Below, in pieces: positions 1-8,737 of a DNA stretch of 64,000 bases. Source of the DNA: Selaginella moellendorffii (lineage: Eukaryota > Streptophyta > Lycopodiopsida > Selaginellales > Selaginellaceae); assembly GCF_000143415.4 (NCBI RefSeq), contig NW_003314263.1, forward strand, positions 1,304,165 through 1,368,164, written 5' to 3'. The position numbers were made by a program, and so were the translations under genes. The notes beneath the pieces are model-generated. The model was not told the origin of the DNA and searched no databases. It saw nothing but the letters and a program-made list of their open reading frames with translations. The number at the start of each line of letters is the position of its first letter. Position 1 is the first letter of the stretch.

Positions 1-1057
1 GGATGATCCGAAAGTTGATTCGAATGTGTCTGTAGGCATTCCTCCGAGAAAACGTGGTAAGGTAGTCGATTACGGAAACAAAGATGTGCTCCTCATCGGT
101 CTGGAAGACTAGAACCGAATAATCCGTGAGGCCCTGTCTCTGCAAAAAAAAAACAAGCAAAACAAGCAAAACAGTCGTAAATGAATCAAGCAAGGATGTT
201 TTCCAGCTTACCTGGAGGAAGTGCGTGTCCCGCTCAATCAAACAAAACAGCATGCGGTGAGAGAAACTTGTCAGCAGCAAAGGCGTTGTGAAATAGGCAT
301 CGCTCTCTGGAACACTGTACTTGATGAACCCCTTGAGATCATGGTGTATCGTTGTGGCTTGAAGAAAGCTCCTGGGAGGATCTGTGGCCTCAATGACAAG
401 GACGTTCAAACGTTCGCTCTCGCTGAAGGTCATCGGTGCGGGCCAGATCTATGACACGAAAAGCAATATGAGAAGTGCTTTCGAACTTTTTCAAGTGTTT
501 ATACCTCGTAAGCGCCCAGTATTATCGCGAACGATGTCTCCAGCTGCTGGGTGTACAGGAAGTAATCTTCTGCTATTCGTCGCAGCGCACTCATATCACG
601 GTGAGAAACCAGCTTCACGATGACTCGCTCGCTGGCAGTGGTGAAAAACTTCGCTCCACTCCTAGAGCTGGCCATCGTCCTCGGGCGTGCGGTGTTCAAC
701 GTTTCAACAAACTCCTTGTCATCCTTGAAGCCATGAACTTCCCGTAGAGTGCGAAACTGTGTGGGAAAGAGAACGTTGACGAATCCATCGATGCCCCCGA
801 ACGAGTACTCTGGCTTGTCCCCAGGAACTTGGTGCGTAAGGTACTTCGTGAGAACGGGAAGCCACTGCGGTGGGGGAGTCTGAAAACGAAAGTTTACGTG
901 AGCAGTGAGCAGTGAGTGAAGTTCCAAATCAAACCAAATGTACGCTGGTAGAGTTCTCGTTCACGATATTCTTCTGAAGGCGCTTCATCGCGCGGATCTG
1001 TTTGGGGAACACAGCCGTGACGTTGCCACTGCAATCAGCATAGAAACGAATCCGCAT
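1..1057 (-). CDS. Phosphatidylinositol phosphate kinase-family protein, 5' part (runs off the window)
   Basis: Four exons can be read on the minus strand: 1057-935, 879-505, 448-212 and 139 to the window edge. The introns are 55, 56 and 72 bp with GT-AG ends, and all phases close. The product matches a PIP-kinase catalytic core. It has the LRE...F...L segment, then SGAKFF followed by VIVKLV, which carries the likely ATP-binding lysine. Next come an ILGAYE strand, LNVLVIEA, HHDLKGF (the family's DLKGS motif), ERDTHFLQ and GLTDYSVLVF (the family's DYSLL). Such enzymes phosphorylate PtdInsP at membranes. The start at 1057 is the first ATG after an in-frame stop, and an upstream exon is possible. 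It could be a PIP5K or a FAB1-type 3-phosphate 5-kinase; the missing C-terminus would decide. The intact reading frame argues against a pseudogene. Confidence 0.7.
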
Positions 1058-1589
1058 AGGATCGGCATAAGAAATCACGGGAAAGCTTGCAATCTCGACG
1101 AGTTAAATCTCGAGAATCCGCGTTAGGACCGGGATAAGAAGCAAGAAACCACTGGAAAGCTTGCAATCGGGATAAGAAGCAAGAAGTCTGTGGAGAAACA
1201 AAGTAGAAACCATGAATCGGGACAGCTCGGGGTCTAGGAAACGAGAAAGCACTAGAAAGCTTGCAATCGGGACAGGAAACACGAAATCTCTGGAGAGACA
1301 AGCGTCGAGAATGCATAATCACCATGAATCGAGAGAGAATCGGCAAGAAAGCTTGCATACCTCGCCCGAGACGATGGATCATGACAGTATCGCGTAGGCT
1401 CCCTGGCCATTGCCGCGTCGAATGCGACGCTGAGCAAGAATGGCGCAATCGCGACGCAGACGATCGCCATCGCGCAAACCATCGCCAGCGCCATCGCTCC
1501 GCAACCAAGGCATGCAAAATAAAACCCAAATTTCAAACGATGGATGGTACAAGTTAGCGCCAAAACCCCAAACGTACGGAAATGGGCCA

Positions 1590-2990
1590 ATGCTAAAATT
1601 AGTGGACGTTTTTAGGGTTCTTCGCGAGAGAGAGGGATGGATTCCAAGGTGCTACACCTTGTGCGCCATGGCCAGGCCTTCCACAACGTCCAAGGTGAGA
1701 TTCTACTGCAAATGAGGAGCTCCTGGAAGATTTTCCTGGACGGGAGATGGCGGCGCCTCACGCTCAAGCACATCTTGAGGGCTTTTCGATGCCTGTGGCT
1801 TCTCTTGTGCTGCATCGTTTCCCCAGCGCCTCCTCGTCCCTCCTCCTCCCCAGCTGCTGTGATGCCCATTTACTACGAGCACGCCGACGCGAGCCTCACG
1901 GCTACTGGATGGGAACAAGTAAGTCCTTTCCTTTCCCTTTGCTCCATTCATTTGGTAAATGATCGATCGCTCTCCTTCAAGGCTGAGTTTCTTCACAGGG
2001 AATTCAGGATTTCCGGATTGAGAGACCGAGTGGAGCTTGTTGTGGTGTCGCCCTTGACTCGGTAGTGTGATTTCTCCTCTCGAGAACTCTTCTAAGTTTG
2101 CCTTCCAGGACGCTCCAAACTGCATCTGGGATCTTTGGAGGAGGGAATTTCACTGATACCACTGATCAACTAGCAGCTCCTCTGATGGTAGACAACGTTG
2201 GACGGTGTCCACGACCAGCCATCTCCAGTGCAAACTCCCCTCCTTTCGTAGCACTGGAGCTTTGCAGGGAGAAATTGGTATGTTGGCTCTCCCATATTTT
2301 TTCTCTCTGTCAATGTAGCTAGTTGACGCGAAGTTTTGATGAACAGGGTACCATGCCATGCGATCAGAGGAGTCCCAGGAGCAAATCCGAAATTCAGTTT
2401 CCAGGGATTGGCTTTTCGAACGTAAGGATCATTCGACTCGATCGAGTTGTGTGACTTGATCCAACTCTGTTTCTCTTCTCTATCAGATCGAACAGGACCA
2501 GGACGAGCTGTGGAAGCCTGACAGAAGAGAACTAGAAGAGGAGCTCGACAAAAGGGCGAGAGCTTTTCTAGAATGGTACGTGGGCAGTCTGCGAAAGCTG
2601 TTGTAAGTTTCTGATCAAGCTTGCAGGCTATGGAGTCGTGGAGAGGAGGAGATTGCCGTCGTCTCCCACGCAGGCTTTCTGACCAACCTTGTGACAAAGT
2701 TTGGCGACGAAGCTGTGAACAAGACAGTGTAAGCGGCGTGTTTGGATGCTAGATTTGCTTGGTACTTACACTTGTGCGATTTAGGTTTGCGAACTGTGAG
2801 CTTCGTAGCGTGAGATTGAGGTGAGTCATCGTAGTTTTGTTCTCGAGACCTTAGATCTTGGCGTTTTTTTGCTCAGGAAAATAGTCACGGGCTCGGACTA
2901 CGCATTTGAGTTGACTGCAGCGTGAATCCATCCAAAGTGAGCCATGGATTCTGAAAGAGTTCTTTTGCTGACTTCAAGCTAGAAGCTCGC
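1590..2990 (+). repeat. Left arm of a ~1.4-kb inverted gene duplication
   Basis: This arm is nearly identical, in inverted orientation, to 22490-23870. Similarity begins just upstream of the start codon (shared GTGGACGTTTTTTAGGGTTCTTCG-like leader) and continues through all nine exons and introns. It ends a little past the stop, at the shared words around GAAAGAGTTCTTTTGCT. The arms lie about 19.5 kb apart and enclose mostly repeats. The limits were judged by eye. Confidence 0.85.
1637..2925 (+). CDS. Phosphoglycerate mutase-like (histidine phosphatase superfamily) protein, copy A
   Basis: Nine exons: 1637-1694, 1854-1918, 1982-2061, 2109-2277, 2347-2421, 2487-2575, 2627-2728, 2785-2820 and 2877-2925. 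They encode 240 residues and every phase closes. The first catalytic histidine lies in LVRHGQAFHN (His11). ELVVVSPLTRTLQTA and LELCRE follow, and the second histidine is in VVSHAGF near the C-terminus. This is the architecture of the plant cytosolic phosphoglycerate mutase-like family. Members keep the RHG phosphatase fold, but glycolytic mutase activity is not assured. The third exon starts at an AAG acceptor (1980-1981), because only that acceptor keeps the frame. A telo-box-like TTTAGGG precedes the ATG. An inverted, intact copy lies at 22531-23823. Confidence 0.85.
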
Positions 2991-3332
2991 AGATTCGATT
3001 ATTAATTAAAATAACTTGAACGTTGCAGTATTTAAGCATGAATAATTTACCTTTTGCATATTAAAAATCTATAAAAAATGTCGAATTCATCATTGGAGTA
3101 CCTTATTAAGCATCAGATTCTATTCTCTGGAATTTAATCTAATATATTATGGATTTGACTAAACTTTTTTTGACAAGTTGAATTTCATTCTACATATTGC
3201 CCAATCAATAGTACATGCATCTACTAACATTTTTGGCTTGATATGAATAGTGACCAGTTTGATTTTAAGAAAAGACATCACATCTTGACCATTTGCAGAT
3301 TAGATTGAGCTGCTTTATGAACCCAGAAGAAT
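2991..3332. other. AT-rich spacer, nothing recognised
   Basis: AT-rich sequence without a sustained open frame or family motif. It begins where the duplicated phosphoglycerate-mutase arm loses similarity. Confidence 0.6.
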
Positions 3333-3708
3333 TGTAACAACCAGCCGCTTGGTCCAGTCAATCTAGCCCCAGGCGACTCTAAGGCCTCGCCACCATGCTA
3401 AGTCCAGACCTTGTACTAGAGCCATCATGGGGTCACATCCTAGGAACACACGATAACCTTGGAGCCTACTGGACAATCCAACTTACGAACTTGGTATTAA
3501 CCACGACACTGGTTCCGAAAAAATCACCCAACTGAAGGCCTCATGACGTAACATTTCCTAACCATGAGCAGCTAGAGCTAACTCCCTACCGAGCGAGCAT
3601 GAAGTGGGAACCTTATACAACAAGGTCTGCATCGGGTTTCCATCCTCAATGTGTCTTCATTGCCTAGGTGTTAACAATCAGATAATCGGGTCTATCAGGG
3701 ACATCACA
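3333..3708. repeat. Candidate solo LTR
   Basis: A GC-richer block in AT-rich DNA that starts TGTAACAACC and ends GGGACATCACA, so it has the TG...CA ends of an LTR. On the minus strand it begins TGTGATGTCCC, reminiscent of Gypsy LTRs. No target-site duplication is visible (AGAAT on one side, GCTCT on the other), and no coding domain adjoins it. Orientation and class are uncertain. Confidence 0.3.
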
Positions 3709-4504
3709 GCTCTTCCCACACACCTCACCTAGATTCACGGTATAGTCTAACCAACTCCTTGGTTGCCACCTCCCACTTTAGGGATTTGGTAACAAAGTCT
3801 TCACTTAGCCAGAGCTGCTCTCCACACCCTGCCTGGTCCATGTCTTTTGTTCATATGAAACTCATTTAAGCAAAATTGTTCTCCACAACTTCCCATATTA
3901 CAATTTGTTTCCAAGGAAGACTCAGTCTCCCTTCCAGACTACAATTATTCAACAGAGGCTTCTAATTCCACTTTCAGTTTCCAGAAAAGGAGGTCTCTTT
4001 TTTTGGTTTCCAAAGGCCTATACCCTCCGTTACTTCCTATACACCCCCCACGCTCTTCCTGTGGATCACACGACTGGGGCTTCCAGATTGTGAGGGGCCT
4101 GGGAGTGACATGCTGATGTGGCAGGACTCCTGCCACATCAGCTCAGACTACAATTATATTTTGAAGGCAGCTCCTTAGTATTACCAGTATTACTAAGTAA
4201 GTATTAAGTGAACGAGGACTCCTGCCATGTCACCAAACTATAATTAGTTAGGTGTCTTTTAGAGAAACTATGTTAATACAATAACGATCCAGCCGGGCAT
4301 TTGAGACACATATCCGTAACAAGAATGAATCATTTACAAATTCATATAGGCTACCAATGATTTATTATAACTCTTTTGAATCCGAAATTTACAATCAACT
4401 AAGCCCGAATGTAAAATTCAAATTACAAATCCTGCCAAACTACAAGTAGAATATTCTCCTTGTTCAATCAGTCAGTCCTAATGTGGGAGTGAAACATTGC
4501 AAGG
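3709..4504. other. Non-coding repeat-like spacer
   Basis: No gene is supported. A short repeated phrase (ACTCCTGCCAC/TATC) occurs near 4128 and 4210 and suggests decayed repeats. Confidence 0.5.
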
Positions 4505-4880
4505 ATGAAGCACAATGCGAGATTGCAGGAGCTGGAAGCGTGGTATCCATGGAGTCAATGGAGTCCACCGAGCAAGTCAGGCACCTCTCCTTTGACGCTG
4601 AAAAAAATGTGTAGCTGGTGGAGCTGGAGCTGCTCCAGATCTCTGATTAGAATCTGCACGTCAGGTTTGGGAAATCAGAAGACCCCTCTGAAGCTACAAG
4701 AGATAGAATCTCCCAGCGAAGTATTTTGAAACCTCATGAGGCCTTTGATGAAACGTATGATCCTTACTATGAACTCGGAATTGGGCCTGTGTTTCCAGCA
4801 ATCTCTGTCTTTGGTGTCAAGCTCATGGACTCTGGCTGATTCATAAAGATTTCAGTAGAACTTGCAAATAAACTCAGAGC
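4505..4880 (+). pseudogene. Unidentified gene relic
   Basis: One frame reads as protein-like sequence broken by stops. It starts near MESTEQVRHLSFDAEKN, continues as KSEDPSEATRDRISQRS, and ends with ELGIGPVFPAISVFGVKLMDSG before TGA at about 4838. Codon use and residue mix look like a former coding exon. I do not recognise the family, and no splice-site pattern rescues the stops. A protein search of the three frames would test this. Confidence 0.25.
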
Positions 4881-5431
4881 TTAGATTTTATACATACCCA
4901 TAAGAAAATTTGAGATCTTCACCAAATCTTGTAAGATTTAACTACTAAAGTGAGGATGAATGATATAGATTGTCGAGTATAGTGAATCCAAATGGAACAT
5001 CTAACCCTAATAAGTAAGGCGAAATGGATGTAATAATGGAGTGGCAAAAAAACTTGATCAGATGGACAGTCCAAAAAAATAGCATTACCATGCAAAACCT
5101 GTTGGTTTAGGGTACCACATACTCTGAATTTATTTGATGAACAAAATCACAGCACAGAAACATTGAAATTGAAAAAATATGCTTTTTTAGAGCTAATGAG
5201 GACTAAAATTCCCAGAATATTCTGCACACACGAAAATTGAAACTTACGTTTTTAGACTTGAAGGTTTTGGTGTTTAGCAAAATAATATTTAGAAAACTTC
5301 GGCCCAAGCTCAAAGAAATGTCGGACTCATTCCGGATTCCGCTTCAGGACCTCTTGCCAAGTGATTCCAGCCTACACTATGCATCAGGTGTGAAGTAATG
5401 TTTTTCTTCCTGCCCTTATCGTTCGAATTTC
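4881..5431. other. AT-rich spacer, nothing recognised
   Basis: No convincing coding or structural signal. Confidence 0.5.
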
Positions 5432-5650
5432 TTACGCAGGCTCACCTCGTAGTCGATTCACAGCTGATGTGTAAGTTCGAGCTTTGAACGTCCTGAGCTT
5501 AACATAACGAACCAAGCATTTCTTGCATCCTGCTATGTATATCCGATCGCCAGGGAAGAGTCTGTCCGGATCACTTGTGACGTTCATGTTGGCCTCAAAG
5601 ACATCATCCGCAGACAAACCGAAGTGAGCGAAGTGTTATCTCCTTTCACT
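5432..5650 (-). pseudogene. LysM-domain fragment with a frameshift
   Basis: The minus strand encodes GLSADDVFEANMNVTSDPDR followed by LFPGDRIYIAGC. This matches the second half of a LysM domain: helix, Asn-rich turn, then the PG..(L/I)YIP-like strand. The expected first strand (KGDN) occurs just upstream near 5645 but in another frame, and the coding frame has a stop at the join. No ATG precedes the domain in frame. LysM domains bind GlcNAc polymers such as chitin or peptidoglycan. This is probably a decayed exon. A short intron with unusual sites could also explain the frame change. Confidence 0.4.
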
Positions 5651-5799
5651 TGAACAAACATTATAGCTCGAGGTTATGATTTCTCAGAATCATAAAACCA
5701 ACGTCCACCAATAGCAAACTCCAAGAGCTCAACACACAAAACTAGAAGTAAAAAAGAGAAGGAAAAAAAAAAAAAAAACCAAAAGCGAACTTTGCGTGT

Positions 5800-7497
5800 C
5801 TACTTCCATGGGAAAGCCATGACAAACTGCTGAACTCGAGACATCGCCGGTAGCGCCTGCTGGTACGTGTCGCCATCATCTTTCTTATACTCTTGAAGGC
5901 TGTAGGTGTCGAACTTGGAGTCAGGAACCACGAAGATGAGCTTGTAGAGCCTTGGGATGGGCAGCTGCTTCTTCTCATGCCATATATCATACTCTTGCAC
6001 CACCTCCCATATTGCCGACCAGAAGAGTTTATGATTCCGGGAGACGGTATCCTGGAAGATGATGTCGGGAGTGAATAGTGAGTCGAAGGCCTTCTGAGTA
6101 GCAGAATACGGCTCCACAAAACAAGCCTCTGGGAGGCTTGCTAGGCCAGTGGCTACCTCGGCCCCTGGTCGCCTTGCATCCTCTGTGCTAGCTGTGTCCA
6201 TGTAGATATTGAAACCAGCTTTGTCCACCTGCTTTTTCTTCCTCCGCCCCGAACTGGTGCCCCTCTCATCAACCGGGATGTCGCTTGTGATTTCCCAGCG
6301 TCGCAACCGCCTAAAATGCTGTGGCTTAAGAGAAATAGATGGAGAGCAGCTTGAGCTTGGGCCATTGAGTGGCCTCATCTTGAACTCTCCACCTCCACTT
6401 CTGACCGTCTTGTGGAAGTGCCTCTCGAGAACCTTGCCTGCTAACGACTGGGCAGAAGGAATTTCCTGACAGAAGTCGAAGAAATCCTTGACTGCTTCAA
6501 AACCTTGTTCTTCGTAAAGATCGCACACCCTCTGCTCAATATACTCCGAGCCAAAGCACAGCTCCTTCTTTGTCACCCTGTAACAGTACCTCTCGTTCAA
6601 ATCCACCACGTTAGGAAGCTTATAATGCAGCAGATAGTCTGACAAGTCCGCACGTTTCTCCCCGTCCCCAGCTGCATGCCCGATTACTGCCTTCCAGTCA
6701 CTAGCACTTGACGCCGCGTTGTCCATTTCACTTTTCAACTTGGCCAGAGACATCTGCTCATCCAAGATTAAACGCGGCAGGCCCCCGCAGATCTCATAGC
6801 GCTGCTCGATGTCACGGTCACTGAATTCCAACTGCAGCTCATCTCTGCAAGCCTTCAAATCTTCCAAGCTCCAAGCTTCAAGGTGACAAAGGATGCCTGT
6901 GTCCTTGGAACACTCGTGATAGCCACGCCTGCCTGGGGAGACGCACTGAAGGAGAGGGCCGTAATGCCCTGCTACACCCCTGGATTCACCGTCGATTATC
7001 AGCCAGATGCTCTTCATAACCCAGGCCGGTGGAATCACATAGGCGAGTGACACCGAAACCAGGGGATCCTCCAAGGAGAAGTCGTAACACAGATAGAGTG
7101 GATTGTCGCCTTTGGTCCTCCACACCACCTTGTTCTTGAGCTTGGCTTGCTTGTACAACCAGTAATGTCCAAAGTAGCTCTTCCCAATCCCAGGCGTCCC
7201 CACAAGGTGAAAACTGAACCTCCGTACCCGTTTCCGCCTCTTGGGTGCTGTGTCCTTGTTTGCATCTACAGGAGTACCTGTTCCGGAGGCCATAATCAGT
7301 TGAATGTACTCCTCCAGAAGGTCGTAGTTTGGATGAACCCACAGCGGATGCAAAGATTCATCGCCCAAAAATCCCGAAGGTACGTCCAACACGCCATTTT
7401 CCACCTCTGCAGCAGCAACCTCCCTACCATAGATCGCATACGGCTCAATCGGAACAGCCACCGCTGCGACTGCCCCAGCCGCCGCTGCAGACGCCAT
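5800..7497 (-). CDS. Crinkler-type P-loop NTPase with C-terminal nuclease-like domain
   Basis: Intronless, 565 residues, starting at the ATG at 7497 with an Ala-rich N-terminus. A Walker A motif GTPGIGKS is at residues 100-107 and a Walker B-like strand SIWLIIDGE at about 163-171. LEAWSLEDLKACR (206-218) and RYEICGGLPRLIL (233-245) resemble the sensor and helical region of Crinkler-RHS type NTPases. The C-terminal part has FTPDIIFQDTVSRNH (about 475-489) and LYKLIFVVPDSKFD (517-530). These recall the PD-(D/E)XK-like nuclease module fused to such NTPases in oomycete and fungal effectors and in transposon-linked proteins. A plant copy could be an endogenous family member or a transferred gene. 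The frame is intact and long, so the gene is probably functional. The family call rests on motif recall only. Confidence 0.55.
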   Translation of the reverse strand: MASAAAAGAVAAVAVPIEPYAIYGREVAAAEVENGVLDVPSGFLGDESLHPLWVHPNYDLLEEYIQLIMASGTGTPVDANKDTAPKRRKRVRRFSFHLVGTPGIGKSYFGHYWLYKQAKLKNKVVWRTKGDNPLYLCYDFSLEDPLVSVSLAYVIPPAWVMKSIWLIIDGESRGVAGHYGPLLQCVSPGRRGYHECSKDTGILCHLEAWSLEDLKACRDELQLEFSDRDIEQRYEICGGLPRLILDEQMSLAKLKSEMDNAASSASDWKAVIGHAAGDGEKRADLSDYLLHYKLPNVVDLNERYCYRVTKKELCFGSEYIEQRVCDLYEEQGFEAVKDFFDFCQEIPSAQSLAGKVLERHFHKTVRSGGGEFKMRPLNGPSSSCSPSISLKPQHFRRLRRWEITSDIPVDERGTSSGRRKKKQVDKAGFNIYMDTASTEDARRPGAEVATGLASLPEACFVEPYSATQKAFDSLFTPDIIFQDTVSRNHKLFWSAIWEVVQEYDIWHEKKQLPIPRLYKLIFVVPDSKFDTYSLQEYKKDDGDTYQQALPAMSRVQQFVMAFPWK

Positions 7498-8029
7498 TTC
7501 CTAGCTTCTAGAACCCGGTGTACATAGTTTACATAAAACTTCAGTTTAGGACTTAAGGCACAATCATAACAGAATTGTGAGATGCGTTTAGTTTATCGAG
7601 CTAGCTACAAGCTGACGGAATTTGTCTGGCAAGTGAGCCTCGTAATCTTCCAATCGATCCCTAACCTTACCACTTTCCCAGCGGACGAGCGTGGACGCCG
7701 TGAATCAATCCTCAAAGGATGATCAGAAACTCGCCATGCCGTTTTGTCGCCCACATTCACTCTCACCAATGTCGTCGGCTTCTCAATTCCTCGTAGATCA
7801 CAGATTCACCTCGCACACAATCTGATTCAATCCATCCCAGAATCATTCAATCATTCAATCAATCAAATTTCAGCTGGGCACCAGCTGCGTCCAAGCGACG
7901 GCACAATCTCTCCCACAAACAGGATCAACAACGGCCTCCCCTCGCCTCCCCTTGCTTCTCAAGAACGGCATCAAGCTCCGACACGCTCGTGTCCACAATC
8001 ACCATCACCCACAAACCACCCGATCGCGT
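7498..8029. other. Spacer between the Crinkler-like gene and the PPR relic
   Basis: C-rich on the plus strand (many TCACC/ATCA words). The open frame here has a Ser/Pro/His-rich product with no domain. It may include decayed C-terminal PPR sequence. Confidence 0.5.
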
Positions 8030-8634
8030 TCTTCCACCATTCTCACGCTTCCAAAGATGTAGCACGTAAGCCGTCGGATCCTTCTCATCCAGCTCCACCA
8101 ATCTCTCTTACGCGATCTTCCCCACCTCCACATTCTTCCACTTGTGAAGTTGTGACACGCCCCAAGAATCGCAGTCCAAGTCAGGCTCGATCGGCATCTA
8201 ATTCACCAATCTCAGCGCCTCGCTCAGGAAATTCGCCCGCCCCAGAAGATCCACAATGCAGTTGTAGTGGATGATGTTGGGAATCACTCCGTATTTGTTC
8301 TGCATCTCCTCCAGGAAATCCTTGCCTTTGCAAGTCAGCCCCATGATTGCAAGCCGAAAGAAGATGAGTGAGCGTGATCTCGTTGGGGACGACTCCTGAC
8401 TTCTCCTTCATACGCTCAAACATCTCCAAACTCTGCTTCCAATCCCCCATTTGGCTGTAGCCACTCAGAAGCGCATTCCAGCTGCACAAATCCCTCGCAG
8501 ATATCGAGTTGAAAACCATCTTCGCAGCTTCCATGCTTCCACATCTCCCGTAAAAATCCACCAAGCAAGTTGCCACCGGAACATCCTCTTCCAGCCCGCA
8601 GCTCTGAATCTCCCTGTGGAAGAACTTACCAGTT
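8030..8634 (-). pseudogene. PPR protein, 3' half (split by a Copia insertion)
   Basis: Reading on the minus strand from 8634, the frame gives KFFHREIQSCGLEEDV, then LVDFYGRCGSMEAAKMVF, ALLSGYSQMGDWKQSLEMFE and VVPNEITLTHLLSACNHG. These are typical PLS-type pentatricopeptide repeats, which bind organellar RNA. After ACNHG a frameshift is needed to continue with IVDLLGRANFLSEALRL. Stops then interrupt an E-motif-like tail (RLVELDEKDPTAYVL). It is the continuation of 13084-14442 and joins in frame once the retroelement and one copy of its 5-bp target duplication are removed. Confidence 0.75.
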
Positions 8635-8639
8635 CCAGC

Positions 8640-8681
8640 TGTTGAAGTGAAATCTGTTGTTCTTGCTCTGCTTTTCTTTCA
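8640..8681 (+). repeat. 5' terminal repeat of the Copia element (42 bp)
   Basis: Starts TGTTGAAGTG and ends TTTTCTTTCA. It matches 13037-13078 with four substitutions over 42 bp. It abuts the target duplication on the left and the primer-binding site on the right. It is much shorter than a normal Copia LTR. Confidence 0.8.
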
Positions 8682-8697
8682 TGGTATTAGAGATCAG
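8682..8697 (+). other. Primer-binding site for initiator tRNA-Met
   Basis: TGGTATTAGAGATCAG directly follows the terminal CA. It differs slightly from the canonical Copia site TGGTATCAGAGC, which is complementary to the 3' end of initiator methionine tRNA and primes minus-strand synthesis. Confidence 0.75.
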
Positions 8698-8737
8698 TTT
8701 CTGAATTCTTTCTTCTCCTTTCTTTGTGTCTCACATC

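Noticed and set aside
7744..8274. Open frame of 176 codons on the plus strand
   Set aside because: Low-complexity Ser/Pro/His product without a domain; its end overlaps the minus-strand PPR relic.
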